9,875 bases of DNA. Source: Dehalococcoidales bacterium. Lineage in GTDB: Bacteria > Chloroflexota > Dehalococcoidia > Dehalococcoidales > UBA5760. The notes beneath the pieces were generated by a model. That model searched no databases and was not told where the DNA came from. It saw nothing but the letters and a program-made list of their open reading frames with translations. Numbering within the stretch: position 1 is the stretch's first letter; every line of letters begins with the position of its first letter. The stretch is from positions 1-9,875 of the forward strand of contig JAGYOC010000165.1 of assembly GCA_018399795.1 (NCBI GenBank), in the 5' to 3' direction. This document shows positions 1 through 6,533 of this stretch, in pieces. The position numbers and the translations under genes are program-made.

Positions 1-178
1 CGATTATGGCTGAAGCGTCACTTTCCGGGATGATATTTTGTTTGGCCAGCATTCTGGCATGAGCGATGCTACCGGCGATGTCCTGCTGGTACAGGCGCCA
101 GTCGAAATGGGTGGACATGGTATATTCCTCTACCATCTTATCCACGGATTTGTGAAAACGGCGGCGAATGAAGCTCAT
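1..178 (-). CDS. argH: Argininosuccinate lyase, N-terminal fragment (runs off the left edge)
   Basis: Reading the minus strand from the ATG at 178-176 gives 59 codons open to the window edge. ArgH splits argininosuccinate into arginine and fumarate, the last step of arginine synthesis, in the cytoplasm. The visible part matches the start of the family: [15 protein letters not shown] (residues 6-20), then [20 protein letters not shown] (about 25-44), where the D-I-x-G-S-x-A-H-A-x-M-L block is characteristic of the lyase N-terminal domain. A clear ribosome binding site, AAGGGG, lies 7 nt before the ATG. It follows argG after 54 nt on the same strand, which fits an argGH operon end. Oddity: the usual WGGRF near the N-terminus reads IRRRF here. 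The catalytic serine loop lies in the missing part, so activity cannot be judged from this window. Confidence 0.92.
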   Translation of the reverse strand, partial: MSFIRRRFHKSVDKMVEEYTMSTHFDWRLYQQDIAGSIAHARMLAKQNIIPESDASAII

Positions 179-232
179 CGAATTTCCCCTTTGCTGGAAT
201 TACGGATGTCTTTTATCAACTCGAACTCATTC

Positions 233-1432
233 CTATTGCTGGTATTTCTGCACCTGGGCCTGGGTTCTGGCTGACAGACCCCAGAGGTGGATAAAACCAA
301 CCGCGGCACTGTGGTCAAACTCGTCGCCCTCCTCGTATGTTGCCAGCCTCTGTTGATATAGCGAATATGGTGATTTGCGCCCGACCACCTGACAGTTGCC
401 CTTGAACAGTTTCAATCTAACGGTACCGCTCACAAAGCGCTGTGACGACCGGATATAAGCATCGAGGTCCTGGCGGAGCGCGGTAAACCATAGCCCGTTA
501 TAGATAATGTCGGCGTAGTCCTGGGCTACCCTCTGCTTGAAGCGGATCTGGTCCCGGGAGAGAGTCATTACTTCCAGAGCAAGGTGGGCCTGGAGCAGTG
601 TGACAGCTGCGGGTGCTTCGTAAACTTCCCGCGATTTAATGCCGACAAGGCGGCTCTCGATGTGGTCAATTCGGCCCACTCCGTACCCGCCTGCAATCTC
701 GTTAAGCCGGTTGACGAGGCTTATGCCGTCAAGCTCTTGCCCGTCAATCGCGACCGGAATTCCGGATTCGAACGAAATCTCTACATAACCTGCTTTGTCG
801 GGTGATTGAGAGGGGTTTTTTGTCCATGTAAAGGCGTCATCAGGGGGTTCTGCCCAGGGGTCGTCCAGCGCACCGCACTCGATGGCTTTACCCCAGAGGC
901 TTTCGTCAATGGAGTAAGGACTGCTCGCTGTGATTGGTACCGGTATACCGTGCTGGTTGGCGTACTCTATAGTTTCCTGGCGGGTCATACCCCATTCCCT
1001 CGCCGGAGCGATTATCTGGAGCTCCGGAGCCAGCGCATTAAAGCTTACCTCGAACCTTACCTGGTCGTTACCCTTGGCAGTACAACCGTGAGCTACGGCA
1101 CTGGCGCCTTCCTGCCTGGCTATGTCCACGAGAAGCTTTGCCATTAGTGGTCTTGCCAGGGCTGTTGCCAGCGGGTATTGCCCCTCGTAGACGGCATCGG
1201 CCATTAGTGCCGGGAAGGCATAATCATTGATGTATGGCTCCTTGGCATCTATGACCGATACCCCGCTGGCGCCTGCGTCAAGGGCTTTTTGCTTTATCGG
1301 GGCGAAATCCTTTTCATTGCCGACATCAACACAGACAGCAATTACGTCAAAACCATAATTTTCTTTAAGCCACCTGATTGCTACCGATGTATCCAGCCCA
1401 CCGCTGTAGGCCAATACTATTTTGCCTGGCAT
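233..1432 (-). CDS. argG: Argininosuccinate synthase
   Basis: This 399-aa protein joins citrulline and aspartate using ATP to make argininosuccinate, the penultimate arginine step. The N-terminal N-type ATP pyrophosphatase loop is visible as YSGGLDTSVA (residues 9-18). HGCTAKGNDQVRFE at 115-128 is the synthetase signature, and YSIDESLWG at 173-181 is another conserved family block. Length fits the common short (about 400 aa) class rather than the longer E. coli type. The ATG at 1432 is preceded by the strongest Shine-Dalgarno in the window, GAGGGAGG at 1446-1439 with a 6-nt spacer. It begins 28 nt after the upstream alpha/beta hydrolase stop and is followed by argH after 54 nt, so it is read as part of the arg operon. 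The strong site suggests ArgG translation starts independently rather than by coupling. Nothing in the sequence looks damaged. Confidence 0.98.
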   Translation of the reverse strand: MPGKIVLAYSGGLDTSVAIRWLKENYGFDVIAVCVDVGNEKDFAPIKQKALDAGASGVSVIDAKEPYINDYAFPALMADAVYEGQYPLATALARPLMAKLLVDIARQEGASAVAHGCTAKGNDQVRFEVSFNALAPELQIIAPAREWGMTRQETIEYANQHGIPVPITASSPYSIDESLWGKAIECGALDDPWAEPPDDAFTWTKNPSQSPDKAGYVEISFESGIPVAIDGQELDGISLVNRLNEIAGGYGVGRIDHIESRLVGIKSREVYEAPAAVTLLQAHLALEVMTLSRDQIRFKQRVAQDYADIIYNGLWFTALRQDLDAYIRSSQRFVSGTVRLKLFKGNCQVVGRKSPYSLYQQRLATYEEGDEFDHSAAVGFIHLWGLSARTQAQVQKYQQ

Positions 1433-1460
1433 GATAAACCTCCCTCAAGAATATACCTGG

Positions 1461-2354
1461 CTATCCTGTATCCAGAAAGGATAACGATGTCTCGTTGAAC
1501 TCTTCGGCTTTTTCTATGTGCGGACAATGGCCGCATTCGTTGAACAGCTTGAGGTGACTCTTGGGAATAAGCTGGTAGGCCTTCTCGGATAGCTCTACGG
1601 GGTGAATACTGTCCTGGGTACCGTGTACCAGCAGGGTCGGGCATTCAATGAGTTGCAACCTGTCTATCATGACCACTTCTGGCTTCAGCCCGTTAATACC
1701 CACCCAGTTGTGCATGATATTCAGCATCACACGCCTGGATTCTGCCATCTGCATAAACCGATAGCTCATTCCAGCTATTTCGTGAGCAACCGAGTCCGGG
1801 TTATAGAATTCCATTCTCGCTCTGTGTTCCAGTGCCGATTTCACCGATGGGTCACTGGTATCCACATTGCCCATCACCGGTATACTGCATAGCTTGTGAA
1901 GCAGCGATATGTCATTGCTGAGACCGAAGCAGGATTCCAGAACAATCCTGTCCACTCGCTTCGGGAATCTGGTTGCGATGCTGATGGCAATTGCGCCACC
2001 GAAAGAGTGGCCGATGATACTGGCACGCTCGATAGCGAGGGTATCCATGAAATCTGCGATAAATTCGGTAAAGAAAGCGATGTTGTACTCAACATATGGC
2101 TTGTCAGAAAGGCCATGGCCAGGAAGGTCGATTATGTAAACCTGGTAGTGTTCGGAGAGAAACCGGAAATTGAAATCCCAGGTCTCCAGAAATTCGCCGA
2201 AGCCATGAAGTAACAGCAGTGGAGGACCATCACCCAGTACCGCGTAGCGGATATTCATCCCCTCGACATTGACGTACTGTTCGTAGCTGTAACCCCTCCT
2301 CCCCTCTATTTCGCTCAGGATTTTATCAATATCCATTTTCTTGCTCTGTTTCAT
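1461..2354 (-). CDS. Alpha/beta-fold hydrolase embedded in the arginine operon
   Basis: This 297-aa protein is a recognisable alpha/beta hydrolase; its substrate cannot be read from the sequence. Visible landmarks are the oxyanion-loop HGFGE (50-54), the strand and turn DLPGHGLSD (76-84), the nucleophile elbow GHSFGG with Ser117, a likely acid Asp248 in HGTQD, and a likely catalytic His276 in ECGHCPHIEKAEEF. Residues about 142-225 form the variable cap. No signal peptide or membrane segment is seen, so it is probably cytoplasmic. Its ATG overlaps the argD stop as ATGA, and no Shine-Dalgarno precedes it, so it is probably translated by coupling to argD. argG starts 28 nt downstream. Known relatives include esterases, C-C bond hydrolases such as MhpC, haloperoxidase-like enzymes and epoxide hydrolases. 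A role in arginine metabolism is inferred only from position. Met7 is a possible alternative start. Confidence 0.88.
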   Translation of the reverse strand: MKQSKKMDIDKILSEIEGRRGYSYEQYVNVEGMNIRYAVLGDGPPLLLLHGFGEFLETWDFNFRFLSEHYQVYIIDLPGHGLSDKPYVEYNIAFFTEFIADFMDTLAIERASIIGHSFGGAIAISIATRFPKRVDRIVLESCFGLSNDISLLHKLCSIPVMGNVDTSDPSVKSALEHRARMEFYNPDSVAHEIAGMSYRFMQMAESRRVMLNIMHNWVGINGLKPEVVMIDRLQLIECPTLLVHGTQDSIHPVELSEKAYQLIPKSHLKLFNECGHCPHIEKAEEFNETSLSFLDTG

Positions 2355-3562
2355 CGTGTAACTGACGATAGTGCCTGCTCCAGCATGACCAGCGCTTTAT
2401 TTGCCTCTTCTTTACTGCAAATAAGTGGGGGCATGAGGCGTATCGCATTTGGCTTGACCCTGTTGACCAGCAGCCCGTTGTTCAGACAGGCCATTAACAC
2501 TTTATAGGCGATATCATCGCTGAATTCCATTGCCAGCAATAGACCTTGACCCCTGATATCGACCACGAAGGAAAATTTTTCCTTGATTTTACTCAGTCCA
2601 TGAAGCAGATATTTCCCAACGTTTCTTACATTGGCAGAGATATCATTTTCGACGATGTACTTTATTGTAGCATATCCGGCGGCACAGGCAACCGGGTTTC
2701 CACCAAAGGTGGAACCGTGTTCGCCCGGGGTGAATACCGAAGCCGCTTCCTTGGACATAATGGCACCTATGGGGATTCCGCTGGCAAGCCCCTTGGCCAG
2801 TGTCAATACATCGGGTTCAATGCCGTATTGCTCGTAGGCAAAGAGTGTTCCCAGTCGGGAGACACCAGTCTGGACTTCATCCAGCATCAGCAAAATACCC
2901 TTTTTATCGCACCAGTCCCGTACCGCTTTGATATAGTTTTGCTCGGGCAGGTTTACTCCTCCTTCACCCTGTACCAGTTCCAGCATTATGGCACAGGTTT
3001 TTGAGGTCGTAGCACCCTTTATTGCCTCGATATCGTTGTAGTTTACGTTAACGAAGCCTGTTGGTAGGGGGTGGTATGGTTGCTGGTGTTTATCCTGTCC
3101 GGTGGCGGCTACCATGGCCAGTGTACGGCCGTGAAATGAACTGCTGGTGGTAATTACCTCATATGCGCCGTCGAGGTTTTTACCGCCGTAGCGGCGCGCC
3201 AGTTTTACCGCTCCTTCGTTGGCTTCTGCTCCACTATTACAGAAAAAAACCCTGTCCAGACAACTATGATTGATAAGTATCTCGGCGAGTTGTACCTGGG
3301 GAATGGTGTAGAACTGGTTGGAGGTATGTATCAGTTTCTGTACCTGTCCTATCACGGCACCGGTTACTGCTGGATGACAGTGTCCCAGACTGTCAACGGC
3401 CCACCCGCCGACGAAGTCAAGGTATTTCTCTCCTCTGTCATCCCATACCCATAAACCACTGCCCTTGACCAGAGTAAGTGGAACCCGGTCTACAAAATGC
3501 ATGAAATATCTGTCGGCCAGTTTCTGCCAGTAATTTTCTCTGCCGTTCATTGCCATAATCAC
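2351..3562 (-). CDS. argD: Acetylornithine aminotransferase (PLP-dependent, class III)
   Basis: This 403-aa enzyme transfers the amino group from glutamate to N-acetylglutamate semialdehyde, giving N-acetylornithine. Class III aminotransferase marks are in order: NSGAEANE (109-116), FHGRT (143-147), ELVQGEGG (195-202), DEVQTG (228-233, with Asp228 expected to contact the PLP ring nitrogen), the PLP-binding Lys257 in TLAKGLASG, and HGSTFGGNP (282-290). The operon argues for argD over other omega-aminotransferases, though the two are hard to separate by motif and the enzyme may also serve lysine synthesis. The longest frame starts at a GTG (3562) that overlaps the argB stop by 4 nt (GTGA). ATGs at 3556 and 3550 are equally plausible starts, since no strong ribosome site favours any of them. 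The stop overlaps the next gene's ATG as ATGA. Confidence 0.95.
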   Translation of the reverse strand: MIMAMNGRENYWQKLADRYFMHFVDRVPLTLVKGSGLWVWDDRGEKYLDFVGGWAVDSLGHCHPAVTGAVIGQVQKLIHTSNQFYTIPQVQLAEILINHSCLDRVFFCNSGAEANEGAVKLARRYGGKNLDGAYEVITTSSSFHGRTLAMVAATGQDKHQQPYHPLPTGFVNVNYNDIEAIKGATTSKTCAIMLELVQGEGGVNLPEQNYIKAVRDWCDKKGILLMLDEVQTGVSRLGTLFAYEQYGIEPDVLTLAKGLASGIPIGAIMSKEAASVFTPGEHGSTFGGNPVACAAGYATIKYIVENDISANVRNVGKYLLHGLSKIKEKFSFVVDIRGQGLLLAMEFSDDIAYKVLMACLNNGLLVNRVKPNAIRLMPPLICSKEEANKALVMLEQALSSVTR

Positions 3563-4344
3563 CCAGCTATTTGTGTCCCGCTGCCAGTACCGTCAAATTC
3601 TTTTACCAGGTTGTGTTCCTTTCTGCCATCCATTATAACGCAGGTTGTGAAATCGTTTGATATAGCTTTCAGGCAGGCCTTGATCTTGGGGACCATACCT
3701 CCAGAAGCTACTCCCGAGGCCAGTAATTCTTCTGCCTCACTCGCTACCATGTTTGGAATATGCCTGCCCGAGTGATCGTTTATACCGCCGACATCGGTTA
3801 GAAAAATGAGTCTTTCTGCCGAGGTAGCCGCTGCTATCTCTCCGGCAACGGTATCACCATTAATATTTAGCATTGCAGGCGTATTCTCAGGTCTTTCCAG
3901 GATGTGTGAGCTTATCGGAGATATCACAGGCAAAAAACTCGAACCCAGCAGGGTATCCAGAATACCGGTATTGACCTTGACAACGTCACCGGTATATCCC
4001 ATTTCCCTGTCCCTGATCCTGCTCTGTATCAGTGCTCCGTCAATGCCGCTGATTCCAACCGCTCTACCACCGAGGTCATTGATTGCGGCGACGATTTCCT
4101 TATTGACCAGACCACCAAGTACGGCGGTTACCATTTCGAGAGCGCTTTCATCGGTTACCCGTTCTCCATCGATAAACCTTGTCGATATTCTTTGACGCTC
4201 AAGCCATCTGGTAACCACCTTGGCGCCGCCGTGTACTATAACCAGCGGTATGCCACGCTTTTGCAACTCGACGATATCGGCCAGAGCAGTATCATGGCTC
4301 CCCAAGGTGGCACCACCAATTTTAATTACCGTCGGTTTTACCAT
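3559..4344 (-). CDS. argB: Acetylglutamate kinase
   Basis: This 261-aa amino acid kinase phosphorylates N-acetylglutamate, the committed step of the acetylated arginine pathway. Visible motifs are KIGGATLG (8-15), the glycine-rich VHGGAKVV (37-44), the substrate-loop segment ERVTDESALEMV (61-72), LNINGDTVAGEIA (159-171), TDVGGI (183-188) and GGMVPK with Lys220. The first beta strand starts within a few residues of Met1, so the N-terminal kinked helix that builds arginine-sensitive hexamers is absent; yet the C-terminus (HNLVKEF then GSGT, about 244-257) resembles that class. The ATG at 4344 is the only reasonable start: it has no clear Shine-Dalgarno, and the in-frame argJ TGA lies only 13 codons upstream. 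It follows argJ by 39 nt and overlaps argD by 4 nt. Confidence 0.97.
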   Translation of the reverse strand: MVKPTVIKIGGATLGSHDTALADIVELQKRGIPLVIVHGGAKVVTRWLERQRISTRFIDGERVTDESALEMVTAVLGGLVNKEIVAAINDLGGRAVGISGIDGALIQSRIRDREMGYTGDVVKVNTGILDTLLGSSFLPVISPISSHILERPENTPAMLNINGDTVAGEIAAATSAERLIFLTDVGGINDHSGRHIPNMVASEAEELLASGVASGGMVPKIKACLKAISNDFTTCVIMDGRKEHNLVKEFDGTGSGTQIAG

Positions 4345-4383
4345 TGTTTCGACAATTCTAAAATAAATACGGGTCCGCTGTCT

Positions 4384-5604
4384 TCAGGTAGTATATTTAC
4401 TATTGATTTCAACATACTTTTCGGTAAGGTCACAGCCCCAGGCCGTGGCAGCGGCATCGCCTGTATTGAGTTCCAGGTCTATTACCACTTCGTCTCTGCT
4501 CATTATGTCCAAAAGCAGGTTTCTATCGTATGGGACCGGGCAGCCTGATTTTACCAGTTGAATTTCTCCGACGAATAGGTCAATCTTCGGTTCTGTTATC
4601 ACGACACCACTCCGCCCGGCCGCAGCGATAATCCTTCCCCAGTTGGGGTCTTTACCGTGAATCGCAGCCTTGACCAGCGGCGATGACACTATGGTTCTTG
4701 CTATCAACCTGGCATCTTCAGGGCTTGAACTGCCGCCAACCTTTACTTCTATTAACTGCTCTGCCCCCTCCCCATCCCGGGCCAGCTTTCTGGCCAGGCT
4801 AATACATAGCTGGTCGAGGGCATCTTCAAAGGTACGGGCTTGGTTTGTATCCGGGTAAATGGTATCTGTATCACTGGCAAGGCCACTTGCCATAATGAGA
4901 AGCATGTCATTGGTACTGGTATCGCCGTCGATGGAAAGCATGTTGAAAGAAATGCCGGCTGCATTTCTCAGAGCGGTATCAATCAGTTCCGGGCTAAGTG
5001 GTGCATCGGTGGTGATAAAACCCAGAAAAGTGGCCAGATTGGGGTGTACCATTCCCGAGCCTTTGGCAACGCCACCGATGGTGTAATGTCCCTGGCCGTT
5101 GTTCACTATAACGGCTGCCTCTTTTGGGACTGTATCTGTTGTCATTATCGCCCGTGCCATATCATGCCCGCCATATCGCGAAACCTCGATTTTCCTGATG
5201 CCTTCTCTGATTATTCCCATCGGCAGCGGTTCCCCGATGACGCCGGTACTGGCGACAAGAATACTATCCGGGGCTACACCGAGGTTGGAGGCGGCTAACT
5301 CCGCCATCTCGGCGGCATCTTTCAGGCCGGTTTCACCAGTACAGGCATTGGCAATGCCGCTGTTAACTACTACACCTCTGAGGTTGTGCGATGGCGTTCT
5401 TTGACGGGAAAGCAAAACCGGGGCTGCTTTGATCCTGTTGTTGGTAAATAGAGCAGCACCATAACATGGTTTTGTAGTGGCAAGTATAGCGAGGTCAGGG
5501 TATTTTTCTTGATTATTCTTCAGTCCGGCGCGGGTTGCACCGGCCATGAACCCAGCGGGCGTAGTAACCGTACCGCGGCTGACAAAGGATATCTCAGTGT
5601 TCAC
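4384..5604 (-). CDS. argJ: Glutamate N-acetyltransferase / ornithine acetyltransferase (autoprocessing)
   Basis: This 406-aa protein moves the acetyl group from N-acetylornithine to glutamate, so the acetyl group is recycled and no ArgE deacetylase is needed. Some family members also use acetyl-CoA (N-acetylglutamate synthase activity); sequence alone does not settle that here. The self-cleavage site is visible as KGSGMVHPNLATFL (181-194), with cleavage expected between Ala191 and Thr192, the new N-terminal nucleophile of the beta chain. STGVIG (119-124) carries the oxyanion-hole Thr-Gly, HGKDPNWGRI is at 316-325, and the C-terminus ends in the family's typical DLT..YV.IN...YTT. The chosen start is a GTG at 5604, because residues 1-20 fit the family N-terminus; no Shine-Dalgarno precedes it and a -10-like hexamer ends 6 nt before it. 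It is the first gene of the arg operon visible here. Confidence 0.97.
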   Translation of the reverse strand: MNTEISFVSRGTVTTPAGFMAGATRAGLKNNQEKYPDLAILATTKPCYGAALFTNNRIKAAPVLLSRQRTPSHNLRGVVVNSGIANACTGETGLKDAAEMAELAASNLGVAPDSILVASTGVIGEPLPMGIIREGIRKIEVSRYGGHDMARAIMTTDTVPKEAAVIVNNGQGHYTIGGVAKGSGMVHPNLATFLGFITTDAPLSPELIDTALRNAAGISFNMLSIDGDTSTNDMLLIMASGLASDTDTIYPDTNQARTFEDALDQLCISLARKLARDGEGAEQLIEVKVGGSSSPEDARLIARTIVSSPLVKAAIHGKDPNWGRIIAAAGRSGVVITEPKIDLFVGEIQLVKSGCPVPYDRNLLLDIMSRDEVVIDLELNTGDAAATAWGCDLTEKYVEINSKYTT

Positions 5605-5639
5605 CAGTCAAATATACCATAATCGTTGTTCTCGGGCAA
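5604..5639 (-). promoter_or_regulatory. Candidate sigma-70 type promoter of the arg operon (argJ)
   Basis: On the minus strand TTGCCC (5639-5634) is followed after exactly 17 nt by TATATT (5616-5611), a 4/6 and 5/6 match to the TTGACA/TATAAT consensus. The expected transcription start falls at about 5605-5604, on or next to the argJ GTG start codon. Since no Shine-Dalgarno is present, the operon mRNA may be leaderless. The assignment rests on pattern and position only. No arginine-repressor (ARG box) pattern was recognised. Confidence 0.5.
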
Positions 5640-5657
5640 AGGGTGGCGGGGGAAAAA

Positions 5658-5688
5658 GAAGCGATTGATAGATGAAGGCCATTGCTTC
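5658..5688. promoter_or_regulatory. Inverted repeat in the argJ / FAH-gene divergent gap
   Basis: GAAGCGAT (5658-5665) and ATTGCTTC (5681-5688) form an imperfect inverted repeat: 7 of 8 positions are complementary, and the eighth would be a G-U pair in RNA. The spacer is 15 nt. The right arm and spacer overlap the tentative plus-strand promoter of the FAH-family gene. It could be an operator with half-sites about two helical turns apart, or a hairpin in a leader transcript. No regulator is assigned, and chance is possible for arms of this length. Confidence 0.3.
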
Positions 5689-5692
5689 TATT
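5665..5692 (+). promoter_or_regulatory. Tentative promoter of the FAH-family gene
   Basis: TTGATA (5665-5670, 5/6 to consensus) and TCTATT (5687-5692, 4/6) are separated by 16 nt on the plus strand. A transcript starting near 5699 would have a leader of about 30 nt before the ATG at 5731. It is a weak match and is listed because a divergent gene must have a promoter in this short gap. Confidence 0.3.
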
Positions 5693-5730
5693 TGAAATCC
5701 GGCAGGCGGGCTGATAAACTCAACAGAGAT

Positions 5731-6486
5731 ATGAAAATCGTGCGTTTCACCGATGATAATGATACTACCTGCTATGGCGTAATTGCTGATGGTGCGGTGC
5801 GGTATGCAACTGGTAACCCGTATGATGGGCTGAGTTTGACCGAAAAGTATCGTGACATTGAACTTGTAAGACTGCTATCGCCCTGCGCCCCTTCCAAGAT
5901 AGTTGCCGTAGGACTCAACTATTATGGTCATGCCCGTGAACTGGAGAAGCCTATACACCCCAACCCATTAATATTTCTTAAACCCTCGACTTCGGTAATC
6001 GGCCCTGAGGAAAATATCGTTTATCCTCGTTCTTCTCATCAGGTCGATTACGAGGGTGAACTGGCTGTGGTTATGAAGACCACGGCCCATCATGTACCTG
6101 TGGAGGAAGCACTGGATTATGTACTGGGATATACCTGCTTCAATGACGTTACCGCCCGTGATATCCAGAAGTTAGATGGCCAGTGGACAAGGGCCAAAAG
6201 CTTTGATACCTTTTCTGCAATCGGTCCGTGTATTGAAAATGACATCGACCCTCTGAATACCGAAATAGAGACCCTTCTCAATGGGGAAACAAGGCAAAAG
6301 GGAATTACCAGTGACTTGATTTTCCCGGTCCGGAAACTGGTAAGCTTTATATCCGATATTATGACGCTGCTGCCCGGTGACGTTATCGCTACCGGTACGA
6401 CAAGCGGTATTGGAGCAATGAAACCGGGTGATACTGTGGAGATAAAAATAGCCGGTATTGGTATCCTGAGGAATTATGTCAAATAG
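5731..6486 (+). CDS. Fumarylacetoacetate hydrolase (FAH) family protein
   Basis: This 251-aa protein belongs to the FAH fold family, whose members cleave or decarboxylate short 2-oxo acids (acylpyruvases, oxaloacetate decarboxylases, fumarylpyruvate hydrolases, 2-hydroxyhepta-2,4-diene-1,7-dioate isomerases). Motifs in order are AVGLNYYGHARE (59-70), IFLKPSTS (81-88), the metal ligands Glu108 and Glu110 in DYEGELA with Asp139 in FNDVTARD, the RAKSFDTFSAIGP segment (154-166) with Lys156, and TGTTSGIG (221-228). All three expected divalent-metal ligands are present, so it is probably active; the substrate is unknown. The start MKIVRF at 5731 was chosen over an upstream in-frame TTG at 5626 because the added 35 residues are basic, low in similarity to the family, and lie over the argJ promoter. 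Only a weak AGAG-type ribosome site precedes it. It is divergent from argJ and convergent with mutS, so it is probably transcribed alone. Confidence 0.92.
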   Translation: MKIVRFTDDNDTTCYGVIADGAVRYATGNPYDGLSLTEKYRDIELVRLLSPCAPSKIVAVGLNYYGHARELEKPIHPNPLIFLKPSTSVIGPEENIVYPRSSHQVDYEGELAVVMKTTAHHVPVEEALDYVLGYTCFNDVTARDIQKLDGQWTRAKSFDTFSAIGPCIENDIDPLNTEIETLLNGETRQKGITSDLIFPVRKLVSFISDIMTLLPGDVIATGTTSGIGAMKPGDTVEIKIAGIGILRNYVK

Positions 6487-6533
6487 GGTGGGCTATGCTT
6501 GGCAGGGACCTCTTTTGTGATATTATGTAATCC

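Noticed and set aside
2546..3004. Plus-strand open frame of 152 codons antisense to argD.
   Set aside because: argD is intact across this stretch with all its motifs; the antisense frame has no recognisable domain.
5626..5730. A 35-residue N-terminal extension of the FAH-family protein from an upstream TTG.
   Set aside because: It is basic and unlike the family, starts at a rare codon without a ribosome site, and overlaps the divergent argJ promoter. The ATG at 5731 gives the typical MKIVRF start and family length.
5605..5730. ARG box for an ArgR-type repressor in the divergent region.
   Set aside because: No sequence resembling the TNTGAAT...ATTCANA pattern was seen on either strand.
6487..6533. 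The convergent gap between the FAH-family gene and mutS as a two-way terminator.
   Set aside because: It holds CTCTTTTG after a G-rich stretch, but I could not draw a convincing stem in front of it, so no terminator is called.
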